A DNA stretch of 64,000 nucleotides from Bog-473 sp963788125 (GTDB lineage Bacteria; Actinomycetota; Acidimicrobiia; Acidimicrobiales; RAAP-2). Of the stretch, positions 35,297 to 43,501 are shown one piece after another. The stretch is from NCBI GenBank assembly GCA_963788125.1, contig CAWBFN010000001.1, positions 2,001,894-2,065,893 of the forward strand, in the 5' to 3' direction. The translations under genes were made by a program, and so were the position numbers. Under the pieces are notes generated by a model. That model was not told where the DNA came from. It saw only the letters and a list, made by a program, of their open reading frames with translations, and ran no database searches. The first letter of the stretch is position 1; the number at the start of each line of letters is the position of its first letter.

Positions 35297-36445
35297 TCAA
35301 ACAGTGATTCCGAAGATCCGCGCTGCGTTGCCGTGCACCATTGCGTCCACCTCTGCCTCAGGTACACCCGCGAACTGCTTTTCGACCCACTCAGCGGAGT
35401 AGGGAAACGACCCCTCGTTGTGCGGGTAGTCGTTGCCCCACATCAGACAGTCGACTCCGGTGATGTCGCGAAGACGAATCGCCGCAGGATCCCACATGAA
35501 CGTGGCATGCGCCTGGCGTTTCAGATAGTAGCTAGGCGGAGCGTCGATCTTCGGTGTTGCCGGCCCGGATCCAATCTCCATCGCGTGCAGGCGGCTGTCG
35601 TTCCAGTGATGATCGAAGAATTGGATCGCAAATGCTAGCCATCCTGCGTAACCCTCCGTCATGACAACGTGCAGATCTGGATAGCGGGCGAAGACCCCAC
35701 TGTAGGTCAGCCATCCGAGGGTCTCCCCCATACCGCAACAGAAGTTGTACCAGGCGATGTCCGCCACACCGGGGTAGACCGGATACGGGGTCGGGGCGGA
35801 GCGCAAGCCGCCCACGTGCATCGTAAGCGGAACCTTGAGCGCGTTGGCCGCTTCCCAAAGCGGCTCCCATTCAGCGAGATGGTATGGGTGGTCAAAGATA
35901 CCGTCCGGGAGAAGCGCAGGACGCAATCCCATTGCGGCCGCCCGTTCCAGTTCACGCACGGAAGCAGCTACATCGCGAAAGGGGAGATAGATCGCTGGCG
36001 CCACTCGATCTAAGTAAGGACGCCACGTTTCGGCCAGCCAGTCATTGACCAACTGGCAATAAGCAGTGTCCGCGTCCGGGGGCGTGTCGTCTTTGAATAC
36101 AGAGATCCGCCCAATGAGCACCGCTCCATAGACACCATCGCGCTCGAGGTCGGCCAGCTGGGCCGCGGGATCGAAGCTCGGTACTGCTTCGGGACACACG
36201 TTGCCCACGGCGGCCCGGGCAAGAGCACGGACATCGTCTTCAACCTGTAACTCCACCGACGAATCCATTTCGGAAGTGCCGCCCATCAGCGCCATCGCTG
36301 TTCGGGGAACGGGCTGGACGATCCGTGCGCCTTTATCGCTGCGGTCCAGACGAGCGAAGTACCGCCTATAGGACTCTGGAAGTTGCTCCACGAGCGAAAA
36401 CGGGGGAGCAACATGACAATCCGTCGTGATCATCGGGCGCGCCAT
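35297..36445 (-). CDS. amidohydrolase family 2 enzyme
   Basis: A 382-residue Amidohydro_2 protein. The start motif TTDCHVAPP gives Asp-x-His, LTMHVGG a barrel histidine, and CLMWGNDYPHNEGSFPYS the C-terminal Asp/His cluster. It shares layout with the enzymes at 8896 and 11371. The start ATG 36445 follows GGAGGGG. It is the first gene of the long minus-strand unit that ends with livF, and a pair of 14-base direct repeats (36474-36511) lies directly upstream as a probable control site. Confidence 0.86.
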   Translation of the reverse strand: MARPMITTDCHVAPPFSLVEQLPESYRRYFARLDRSDKGARIVQPVPRTAMALMGGTSEMDSSVELQVEDDVRALARAAVGNVCPEAVPSFDPAAQLADLERDGVYGAVLIGRISVFKDDTPPDADTAYCQLVNDWLAETWRPYLDRVAPAIYLPFRDVAASVRELERAAAMGLRPALLPDGIFDHPYHLAEWEPLWEAANALKVPLTMHVGGLRSAPTPYPVYPGVADIAWYNFCCGMGETLGWLTYSGVFARYPDLHVVMTEGYAGWLAFAIQFFDHHWNDSRLHAMEIGSGPATPKIDAPPSYYLKRQAHATFMWDPAAIRLRDITGVDCLMWGNDYPHNEGSFPYSAEWVEKQFAGVPEAEVDAMVHGNAARIFGITV

Positions 36446-36473
36446 GTCCCCTCCCCCCAGCGACTCTGCCGCA

Positions 36474-36511
36474 GTAGTCGTGTTACTACTGCGCAGGGTA
36501 GTCATGTTACT
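36474..36511. promoter_or_regulatory. 14-bp direct repeats upstream of the amidohydrolase-liv operon
   Basis: GTAGTCGTGTTACT (36474-36487) and GTAGTCATGTTACT (36498-36511) differ at one base and start 24 bases apart. Short inverted arms AGTAG/CTACT flank the first copy. The pair lies 29 bases upstream of ATG 36445 (minus strand), a plausible binding site for the TetR protein encoded within the operon. Confidence 0.5.
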
Positions 36512-36811
36512 GTTCAATGTCAATGGGGCGCGCAGATCTGACGGGACCTGGCTCGTTCTCGCCAGGGGGGACATACCAACGGCGACGTGGATGCACAGCG
36601 AGACGTATCGAAAGCAGCGGTCGGCGCGTGACGCATTCGTCGCTTCGATGAGCGAGCCCTTCGGCTTTCAAACAAAAGTCGCCCCGATGTGTCGCGGTCG
36701 ACGGGCGAGGACGATGGCATCCGACATCGGCCCAACAATGCTTCGCCTCGTAGGCTACGTTTCGCCAGTTTCCTTAGAAAATACGCAGTTTCGAGATGGG
36801 GGGAATCCCGC
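36512..36811. other. intergenic stretch before a plus-strand SDR
   Basis: These 300 bases form the rest of the divergent gap between the amidohydrolase operon and the SDR at 36812. No gene is supported. A G-rich run at about 36797-36803 is the ribosome site of the SDR gene. Confidence 0.45.
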
Positions 36812-37645
36812 ATGAGTGGTGACGGCCGAGTAGTTGTCGTGGTGGGTCTCGGTGGAATGGGCTTGGCCGTCGCGAAGAGACTGGGGTCTGGCTCGACATT
36901 GGTGCTGGCCGACAGCAATGCGGCGACATTGGACGCTGCCGCCGACGAAATCCGCGCTGATGGGTACCGGGTAGTCGAACACCAGACCGACGTGTCGGAC
37001 CAGTCATCGGTCACTTCTCTGGCAAGAACGGCGTCTGAGCTCGGAAGGGTGGAAGTTCTCGTACATACGGCAGGGGTTTCCCCGGTGCAGGCGTCGGTTG
37101 AAGCGATCCTGTCGGTCGACCTCCTGGGAACGGCCCTCATGCTCGACGCCTTTGCGTCAACGATCGCAAACGGCGGAGCGGGCGTCTTCATCGCGTCGAT
37201 GGCTGGCACCTTTTTCCAGCTAGACCCGGATCTCGAAAGACGGCTGGCGACTACTCCAGCTTCAGAATTGCTCGCCCTTCCCGAATTGATTCCGCAGGCT
37301 GTACCCGATTCTGGTGTGGCTTACGGACTCGCAAAGCGGGCGAACCAACTCCGGGTGCGGGCGGCGTCGTTAGTGTGGGGTCAACGGGGCGCCCGGGTTA
37401 ACTCGATTTCGCCGGGGGTCATTTCGACACCTATGGGGACGGCAGAGCTCGAAGGCCCGAACGGTGACTACATGCGTCAGATGGTGGATGCGAGCCCTAC
37501 TGGACGACTCGGCACGCCGCACGACATTGCTTCCGCAGTCGAATTTCTTGCGGGTCCCAACTCCACTTTCATCACCGGCATTGATCTCCTGGTCGACGGG
37601 GGCGTCGTCGCGTCAGTGCTGAGCGGAACGGGGGTCAGTGCCTGA
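36812..37645 (+). CDS. SDR family oxidoreductase with repeat-derived C-terminus
   Basis: A 277-residue SDR. The cofactor loop reads VGLGGMGLAVAKRL, a GxGGxG form rather than TGxxxGIG, so cofactor binding may be atypical. FIASMAG and YGLAKRANQ supply the catalytic Ser and Tyr-x3-Lys, and the C-terminal FITGIDLLVDGGVV is the normal end of the family. The last nine residues, VLSGTGVSA, are encoded by the beginning of a 23-bp tandem array; the stop TGA comes from the second unit. Start ATG 36812 is eight bases after a G-run; codons upstream in frame are arginine-rich and unlikely. Confidence 0.85.
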   Translation: MSGDGRVVVVVGLGGMGLAVAKRLGSGSTLVLADSNAATLDAAADEIRADGYRVVEHQTDVSDQSSVTSLARTASELGRVEVLVHTAGVSPVQASVEAILSVDLLGTALMLDAFASTIANGGAGVFIASMAGTFFQLDPDLERRLATTPASELLALPELIPQAVPDSGVAYGLAKRANQLRVRAASLVWGQRGARVNSISPGVISTPMGTAELEGPNGDYMRQMVDASPTGRLGTPHDIASAVEFLAGPNSTFITGIDLLVDGGVVASVLSGTGVSA

Positions 37646-37787
37646 GCGGAACGGGGGTCAGCGCTTGAGCGGAACGGGGGTCAGTGCTTGAACGGAACGG
37701 GGGTCAGCGCTTGAACGGAACGGGGGTCAGCGCTTGAGCGGAACGGGGGTCAGTGCTTGAGCGGAACGGGGGTCAGTGCTTGAACGG
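37621..37787. repeat. 23-bp tandem repeat array
   Basis: Seven complete units and a partial eighth follow each other with an exact 23-base period; units begin at 37621, 37644, 37667, 37690, 37713, 37736, 37759 and 37782. The consensus is GARCGGAACGGGGGTCAGY followed by GCTT (or GCCT). Units differ only at a G/A near the start and a T/C near the end. The array overlaps the 3' end of the SDR gene and continues into non-coding DNA. Confidence 0.92.
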
Positions 37788-38334
37788 CGAGGTGTCGTGG
37801 GGCCTGGCGCGGCATGAGGGATTGTCTCCTGATCTCACAGCAGCGTGGCTGTCATCGTTGTCGACACCTTCCTCTGACTCGCTGCCGGGACTCGAGACGA
37901 AGAGTTGGTGCACCAGATCCGCAACAGATCCACTTTGTTGAATTCGGCGGTCGTCCCTGATCACGGGTTCGTAGTGGATGATGAAGGGATGCCCCACAAC
38001 CTGGATCCGAGGGCCCGATTGGCTTACCCCCGACGGCACCGATGTCGAGGAGATGAAGCACCCTGGTTTCCCCCAGGGCCAGTCGCGCTTTGACCGACGT
38101 GGCCCCTTCTTGATTGTTATGGGACTATGTTCGAACCCCCACCGAAGAGCCTTATCGGCGCAATGCTGCGCAGGCTCTCTCCGACACGAAACCCGGTCTG
38201 CCTCCAGCCGCTCACCTCGGCATCCCAGAGGGGCGTTATCCACGGCACTGCCGGAATACCGGCATTTCTCAGACTGACGGAGAAGTTGTTGTCGAAGGCC
38301 GGCACGCAGCCGAAGACTCCCAGCAGTACCAGCG
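37646..38334. other. long non-coding stretch with tandem array and T-arm-like repeat
   Basis: These 689 bases hold most of the 23-bp array and then a region without a supportable gene. A single T-arm-like repeat unit is at 38118-38141. Short open frames read in all phases but have no motif. A minus-strand SDR gene ends at 38335. Confidence 0.5.
38118..38141. repeat. T-arm-like repeat unit, copy C
   Basis: TTATGGGACTATGTTCGAAC followed by CCCC matches the leading unit of the composite repeats at 22301 and 26831 from ATGGGACTATG through the GTTCGAAC palindrome. The second unit and the 147-bp spacing are absent here, so this is a solitary copy. Confidence 0.65.
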
Positions 38335-39282
38335 TCATTGGGCGATGAAGCGGTGGATGGCCTCGTTGGCGTGGTCCTGAAAGGACGTGTTGGCTAAGTC
38401 GGGGAAGATGTCCGTTTGGTCGACCATGGGACCCTTCAACTTGTCGGCTGCGCTGGCGTAGAACACGCCACTCGACAGGGTCGGGTCGGTGACTCCGTCG
38501 ACCAGTCGCTTCGCGCCCACGTCAAGCTCGTGGGAGATACCCAGATGAGGCATGACGTGTTTGGCCGCCATACGTAGTGGTAGCGCAAGGCCGTCGGGGG
38601 CTTGGGTGCCAGTGGTGTTGCCGGGGCTCACGGTGATGAAGCGGCGATCGGGATATTGGCGGGCCAGGTAGGCCATCCACAGGACCCCGATGTACTTGAC
38701 CTGCCCGAAGGCCAGATTGGGTTCGAAATTTTTGCCGTCGAAGTAGCTGCCATCGATGACGGTAGCGAGCTCATCGGAGGAGGTTGAGACGAAGGAAGGC
38801 TGCTTCATCTTTAACAATGCTGTGAAAAACCCAGACTTTGGAATTCCTCTGGCTGCTTCACTTCCGACAAAGACCGCAACCTCGCCAAGCCGGTTCTCGT
38901 TGAGGAGCCCATCAAGGAGAACTACGTGACCAAGAACGTTCGTTGCGAACAGGGTGGTGACACCGTCAGCCGTCAAGTTCATCAACTTCTTGTCGCCGAT
39001 TACACCAGCGTTCATGACCAGCGCGTCGACGGATCCATCGATGGCCGCAAGGCCGGCGCGGACCGAAGCCATGTCGGCGACGTCCATGAGAATGGTGTCG
39101 AAGATGTGCCGGTCGGTCTCCGCTTCGAGTTCGGCCTTTGCCTGTGTCGCCCGTTCTTGGTTCCGACACGCCAGGTAGATGCGCGCCATCTCGGGACGTA
39201 AGGCCAGTTGCCGGGCCACCTCCTTGCCGATCCCTGCATTGGCGCCCGTGATCAGCACGGTCTTTCCTGGGAGTGTGCTCAT
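38335..39282 (-). CDS. SDR family protein (retinol-dehydrogenase/POR-like)
   Basis: A 315-residue extended SDR with TGANAGIGKEVARQLA at the N-terminus, NAGVIGDKK as the structural motif and an insertion-rich middle like that of light-dependent protochlorophyllide reductase or retinol dehydrogenases. The usual YxxxK appears as FGQVKYIG, with Phe in the tyrosine position or a shifted Tyr, so the active site deserves checking. Start ATG 39282 has AGAGGAAA upstream. It is followed upstream by the small IS-associated gene at 39310, 27 bases away. Confidence 0.82.
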   Translation of the reverse strand: MSTLPGKTVLITGANAGIGKEVARQLALRPEMARIYLACRNQERATQAKAELEAETDRHIFDTILMDVADMASVRAGLAAIDGSVDALVMNAGVIGDKKLMNLTADGVTTLFATNVLGHVVLLDGLLNENRLGEVAVFVGSEAARGIPKSGFFTALLKMKQPSFVSTSSDELATVIDGSYFDGKNFEPNLAFGQVKYIGVLWMAYLARQYPDRRFITVSPGNTTGTQAPDGLALPLRMAAKHVMPHLGISHELDVGAKRLVDGVTDPTLSSGVFYASAADKLKGPMVDQTDIFPDLANTSFQDHANEAIHRFIAQ

Positions 39283-39309
39283 TTGTATTTCCTCTCGTTT
39301 TTTGTGGGC

Positions 39310-39672
39310 CTAGTGACGAGGCGCGAAACGTTGAGGGGGTAATTCCCAGGCACTGATGTCGCCGAGGTAGAGGCCACACGCGCAGTCCATTGCCTCTTCG
39401 ACCGTGCCGACCATCGAGCCACTGGGCAGGACCGAGTTCTCGTAGCCGTCCTTGCTCGCCAGCCATATGGCGAAGGCCCATTTGTGTTGGGGGTGTCCGG
39501 TCCAACGCAGGCGGAACAGTTCTTGGTCGTAACCGTCGGGCAGGGTGGCTCCGACGTAGGCGTAGGGGGCGCGGAAGCGGACCCTGGTCTCTTTTAGTTC
39601 GGGCCAGCGGTCCTTGCGGTGCGCCTCGAGGCGCCGTTCGAGTTCGAGACGTGCTCGCTCGGGAATGGCCAC
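39310..39672 (-). CDS. uncharacterised 120-residue protein next to IS630 transposase
   Basis: A 120-residue protein with no recognised family. Readable stretches are ELKETRVRFRAPYAYVGA, ELFRLRWTGHPQHKWAFAIW and EEAMDCACGLYLGDISAW. The arrangement looks like a compact alpha-beta protein rather than noise. Start GTG 39672 is 22 bases downstream of the transposase stop on the same strand, so it is probably transcribed with it. It may be a passenger gene of the insertion element or the gene it landed beside. Confidence 0.6.
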   Translation of the reverse strand: MAIPERARLELERRLEAHRKDRWPELKETRVRFRAPYAYVGATLPDGYDQELFRLRWTGHPQHKWAFAIWLASKDGYENSVLPSGSMVGTVEEAMDCACGLYLGDISAWELPPQRFAPRH

Positions 39673-39694
39673 AAGGGCGATGTTAGGGGACGGC

Positions 39695-40822
39695 TCAGGC
39701 CGCAGCTGAGAGGCGCTGCTTGGCCCGCCGATGCCGGCGTCGTGCCTGTTGAGCGGCCCGGCGCTCGTCGTGATCACGACGGGCCTCGGCGTTGCGTCGG
39801 CGTAGGTAGGCAGCCACCGCGGTCTGGATCTCGGCGTGATCGCGGTAGTCCGAGCCGGCGAAGACGGCCTTGACCATGACCCCGAAGTGGCACTCGATGC
39901 GGTTGAGCCAGCTGGCGTAGGTGGGGGTGGGGACCAAGATGATCGACAACTGGCGGGCCACGGCACGCACGTCCTTGGTCCAGTGCGAGGACAGATTGTC
40001 TTGGATGACCCAGATGCGCTGGCCGGGATAGCGGGCTCGGATCATTTTCAAGATGGCGATCACGTGGTCGGCCCCCTTGCGGTAGTACCAACGGCCGAAG
40101 AGCTGATCCGCTCCCACGTCATAGACGCCGAAGAAATGCGCCACTCCGTGGGGTTTTCGGTAGTTGGCCCGGATACGTCCGGGACGGCCGCGCTTCCACC
40201 AGCCCTTGCCACCCTTGGGGGTAGGGGTGACCGGTCCGTGCTCGTCGAAACACACCAGCACCCCGTCAAGGCGTCCGGACTCGGCCGCGGCATAGAGCCG
40301 TCGCAGCCGCGCTGCCTTGGTGGAGAACTCAGGATCAGGCGAGTGTTTCCAGCCCTTGGTGGACTGGGTGGTGTGCCCCTCTTCGAGCAAGATGACCCGC
40401 AGGCGCTCCTTGGAGATCGTCTTCACCACCCCGTTGCGGATCAGATAGGAGCGCAGGTGCGACAACGACCAGGTGATGTAGGGCTCACCGAGCTCTTGGG
40501 GACGCGAGCCGACGATGTCGATGATCCGGGCTCGCATCTCGTCGGTGATCACCTTCGGGCGCCCACCGCCCCACGCCGGCACAAGCGCCTCGAGCCCGAT
40601 GTCGTTGAAGTCGTGGATCACCTTGCGCACCCAGTCACCCGTCGCATCAAGAGCGTCGGCGATTTCAGGGGCGCTGTAGCCTCGACTGGACATCTCGATG
40701 ACCTGGGCTCGGCGCACCATCACGGCCGATGCGAACTCGGTGCCGCGTCGCCGAAGCGAGCGCAACCAATGCCGTTCCTTTCCGCGCAACGTCCTTACGA
40801 AAACTCCGGCTGGGCGAGCCAT
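39695..40822 (-). mobile_element. IS630-family transposase
   Basis: An intact 375-residue transposase: N-terminal helix-turn-helix domains (YSAPEIADALDATGDWVRKV and the winged-helix region GRPKVITDEMRARI), then the DDE catalytic core with CFDEHGP, WVIQDNLSSHW and WLNRIECHFG supplying the three acidic residues. The arginine-rich tail is usual. IS630 elements insert at TA. I could not identify the terminal inverted repeats by eye, so the element borders are not set; the coordinates given are those of the coding region. Confidence 0.9.
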
Positions 40823-41004
40823 ACACGTCCTCTTTCAACGCGATAACTCCAACACCACCATCATGCGCGACTGCTCCTCAGATTACAAGGATGCGATTTA
40901 CCTACCGACCTTTATTGTCGCTGCACTAGTCAGGCGGGACGGCTCTTGCCGGGTTGCGTCCACTGGTTCTCCCGGGTTGCTATTGGGATCTGGAGCCACC
41001 TCGA

Positions 41005-41298
41005 TCAGCTAGGCAGGCCGTCGAGCAAGCTGAAACGGGCATCCATCGCGACACTTCGGACATCGATCAGCTGCTGGTATTCAGGCGAGTTGTACCAATT
41101 GATGGCTGTCTCATGGTCAGGAAACCGCACGAGTGCTCCTGAAGTGGGCGAGCCATCGCCGTGCAGGACTTCCCAGTTGCTGTTGGCGAGAACCTCTCCC
41201 CCGTGCTCCTTGGCCGTCTGCCCAGCGTTTGGGGCGTATTTCTCACGGTAAACATCCGGGTCCTTGACCGTGAATTCGACAATCACATATGCGCTCAT
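41005..41298 (-). CDS. DUF1330 family protein
   Basis: A 97-residue dimeric alpha-beta-barrel protein: MSAYVIVEFTVKDPDVYREK at the start and LVRFPDHETAINWYNSPEYQ in the middle are the hallmark blocks of DUF1330. The function is unknown; structural relatives bind small aromatic or quinone compounds. Start ATG 41298 has AAGGAG eight bases upstream. It follows an SDR gene (41372-42121) on the same strand with 73 bases between, so the two may form an operon. Confidence 0.88.
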   Translation of the reverse strand: MSAYVIVEFTVKDPDVYREKYAPNAGQTAKEHGGEVLANSNWEVLHGDGSPTSGALVRFPDHETAINWYNSPEYQQLIDVRSVAMDARFSLLDGLPS

Positions 41299-41371
41299 GT
41301 GGATACTCCTTGGTTGTTAGTTGTGATCTGTGTTCTAAGACTTCACTCGTAAAAGTCGACGCCGACAGGCC

Positions 41372-42121
41372 TTACGTAGCTGATCGGCCCCCGTCGACTG
41401 CAAGAGTGACGCCGTGGACGAAGCTGGCATCATCGCTGGCGAGAAAGACGATTGCCGCAGCAAGTTCCTCGGGCTCAGCGACGCGACCTGCTGGTGCTAG
41501 TGCTGCGAGCTGGTTCACCATCTCGGCGGGGATTGCTTCCATCATGCGGGTGCGCGTCGGGCCGGGGGAAACGGCATTGACCCGAACACCACTCGGGCCG
41601 TATTCGGCGGCCCAGGCCTTCGTCAATAGTTCGAGAGCCGCTCGGCTGGCGCCATACAGAGCCATGCCGGGCTGTCCAAAGCTGGCGACCATCGTGGAGA
41701 TGTTGACGATCGAGCCCCATCCGCGTTCGGCCATGGCTGGCGCCAGGGCCGCGACGAGGAAGAACGGAACCTTGACGTTCAGTGCAAAGGACTCGTCGAA
41801 CTCTGCTTCGGTGGCTGCGTTGCTTGGTCCGAGCAAGGCGACGCCAGCGTTGTTGATGAGGATGTCGACATGACCGTCGCCCGCCTCAATGGCCCACTCG
41901 ACCAGGTCCTGGCCCGATTTCAGATCGCTCAACGTAGTGAGCTTGAACGATGCAGTACTGCCGCCGCCTTCGATCTCGGCGACCACGTCTTTGGCTCGTT
42001 GTTCATTGCGCCCCACTACCAATACATGAGCACCGCGGGCGGCCAACGCGATGGCCGTCGCCTGGCCGATCCCGCTCGTCGAGCCCGTAACTAGAGCAGT
42101 CTTGCCTCTTAGATCAGTCAT
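41372..42121 (-). CDS. SDR family oxidoreductase (FabG-like)
   Basis: A 249-residue classical SDR: TGSTSGIGQATAIALA at residues 12-27, INNAGVALLG, NISTMVASFGQPGMALYGASRAAL in which Tyr is followed by x3-Arg instead of the canonical Lys (YGASR). This last change would alter the catalytic site and is worth checking. The C-terminal VHGVTLAVDGGRS is typical. Start ATG 42121 has AGAGGA about ten bases upstream. It is divergent from a TetR gene at 42217, with repeated sites between them. Confidence 0.88.
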   Translation of the reverse strand: MTDLRGKTALVTGSTSGIGQATAIALAARGAHVLVVGRNEQRAKDVVAEIEGGGSTASFKLTTLSDLKSGQDLVEWAIEAGDGHVDILINNAGVALLGPSNAATEAEFDESFALNVKVPFFLVAALAPAMAERGWGSIVNISTMVASFGQPGMALYGASRAALELLTKAWAAEYGPSGVRVNAVSPGPTRTRMMEAIPAEMVNQLAALAPAGRVAEPEELAAAIVFLASDDASFVHGVTLAVDGGRSAT

Positions 42122-42146
42122 ACGTGCTTATCCTCTCGCTCCAAAA

Positions 42147-42195
42147 TGGGTTGCGTGACTCACTCTGACACTTCGGAACTGGGTTGTCAAACTCA
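42147..42195. promoter_or_regulatory. repeated half-sites between divergent SDR and TetR genes
   Basis: TGGGTTGCGTGACTCA (42147-42162) and TGGGTTGTCAAACTCA (42180-42195) agree at most positions and start 33 bases apart, about three helical turns. They lie in the 95-base gap between the SDR start (42121, minus) and the TetR start (42217, plus), which fits an operator controlling both genes. Confidence 0.5.
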
Positions 42196-42216
42196 GAATC
42201 CTGCTAACATCGGTGC

Positions 42217-42822
42217 ATGGTCAACGAGACGAGTGACCGGCCGAGGCTCACCTCCAAGGGAGCACGCACCCGGGCACGAATAGTGGAGGAAGCCGCCGCC
42301 CTGATCCATGAGCACGGGGTGGCGGGCACCACCTTGGAAGACGTCAAGGTGGCGGCGGAAGTCAGCGGCTCTCAGATGTACCACTACTTTCCCGACAAGA
42401 ACGAACTCGTGCAGGCGGTCATCGACTACCAAGCCGAGACCATCGTCAATCGCCAGCGACACGCGTTCAGCAGCGCGAACGGAGTCGAGGCCTGGCGGAA
42501 CATGGTGATCACCGCAGCGAAGCGCACCAAAGCAAAGGGGGGCTGCCAACTTGGCTCGCTCGTTGGTCAACTCGCCGAGAGTGACCCCGAGGCCCGAGCG
42601 CTCATCGCGGCAGGATTCGATCAGTGGGCAGCCGCCATTGGCGATGGACTCAGATCCCTTCATGTTGACGGGAAACTCCCGTCCGACATCGACCCGGACG
42701 ACCTCGCCACTACTCTGCTCGCCACGCTCCAAGGAGGACTTCTACTCTCCCAGGTGCAACGGAGTACCCGCCCGTTCGAGACTGCCGTAAATACCCTTCT
42801 TGCCCTTGCCATCGACAGATGA
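42217..42822 (+). CDS. TetR family transcriptional regulator
   Basis: A 201-residue regulator. The HTH is TTLEDVKVAAEVSGSQMYHYFPDKNELVQAVIDYQ (about 33-67); the C-terminal domain contains GGCQLGSLVGQLAE, like the TetR_C group of YcdC/AcuR-like proteins. It faces the SDR-DUF1330 unit across the repeats at 42147-42195 and is its likely repressor. The start ATG 42217 lacks a clear ribosome site. Confidence 0.88.
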   Translation: MVNETSDRPRLTSKGARTRARIVEEAAALIHEHGVAGTTLEDVKVAAEVSGSQMYHYFPDKNELVQAVIDYQAETIVNRQRHAFSSANGVEAWRNMVITAAKRTKAKGGCQLGSLVGQLAESDPEARALIAAGFDQWAAAIGDGLRSLHVDGKLPSDIDPDDLATTLLATLQGGLLLSQVQRSTRPFETAVNTLLALAIDR

Positions 42823-42885
42823 ACCCGAACCGGGTTCGTTCACAGCCATCGCCGAGGTCGGCTCACGGCCCTTGGATGATTAGAC

Positions 42886-43425
42886 GTGCATCCACACGAT
42901 GCGTTTGCGGACCCGCTGCCGGTTCCTGATGAGGGACACCTCGTCGCTCCCAATGGGTTGCTCAGGCTGGTTTTCCGTGCGCTCATTCAGCCGACCCTGA
43001 CTGCTCGTGCCTCTTCGACATGGACCGGCCTCGTCAAGATGGACGAATTCGTGACAGCTCCTCGCGTGGGGGAGACGTTCCACCTCGACCTCGACGGGAC
43101 GGCAATCGCCGGCCGTTACATCGAAGTAGATCCCCCTCACCGCATGCTGCTGAGATGGGATCGTCAAGGAACCGACACAACGACGCCGACACCTACATTC
43201 ATTGAGATCACGCTCACCCCGACAGGTGACGGCACAAATGTCAGGGTGCAATTCTCCGGCCTGAGTGCGGAGGATGCAGCCTTCTATCGGCATCTCTGGG
43301 CGCGTCACCTTGACCGGATTGCAGCTGCCTTCGCTGGCCGGAGCCTGAGCCGCTCGACGGAACAGCCGATTGAATCGGAGGTTCTCTCAAGTCAGGCAGG
43401 GGTTCGAACAACGTCACTTGCCTAG
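42886..43425 (+). CDS. SRPBCC/AHSA1-domain protein
   Basis: A 179-residue protein of the START/SRPBCC fold. VKMDEFVTAPRVGETFHLDL, GTAIAGRYIEVDPPHRMLLRW and a C-terminal long helix (FYRHLWARHLDRIAAAFAG) follow the AHSA1 pattern, a hydrophobic-ligand-binding or co-chaperone-like family. It follows the TetR gene by 63 bases on the same strand. The start is GTG 42886. The function is not assigned; it may bind the ligand or product of the local SDR. Confidence 0.75.
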   Translation: MHPHDAFADPLPVPDEGHLVAPNGLLRLVFRALIQPTLTARASSTWTGLVKMDEFVTAPRVGETFHLDLDGTAIAGRYIEVDPPHRMLLRWDRQGTDTTTPTPTFIEITLTPTGDGTNVRVQFSGLSAEDAAFYRHLWARHLDRIAAAFAGRSLSRSTEQPIESEVLSSQAGVRTTSLA

Positions 43426-43459
43426 GTTGGAAGTACCTGCGAGATACCGCCTCTGAGCT

Positions 43460-43501
43460 GGGACAACGTTGTAACTCCCACAACGGATGGAGGTGATGGG
43501 A
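43460..43501. repeat. flank shared with repeat copy B
   Basis: GGGACAACGTTGTA (43460-43473), CCACAAC (43478-43484) and TGGAGGTGATGGGA (43488-43501) recur in the same order at 26802-26844. The first block contains the perfect palindrome ACAACGTTGT. The shared stretch covers the 3' end of the tRNA-like fragment and about 28 bases beyond it. Confidence 0.7.

Noticed and set aside
37621..37787. CRISPR-like array
   Set aside because: Units are contiguous 23-bp repeats without unique spacers, and no cas gene is present.
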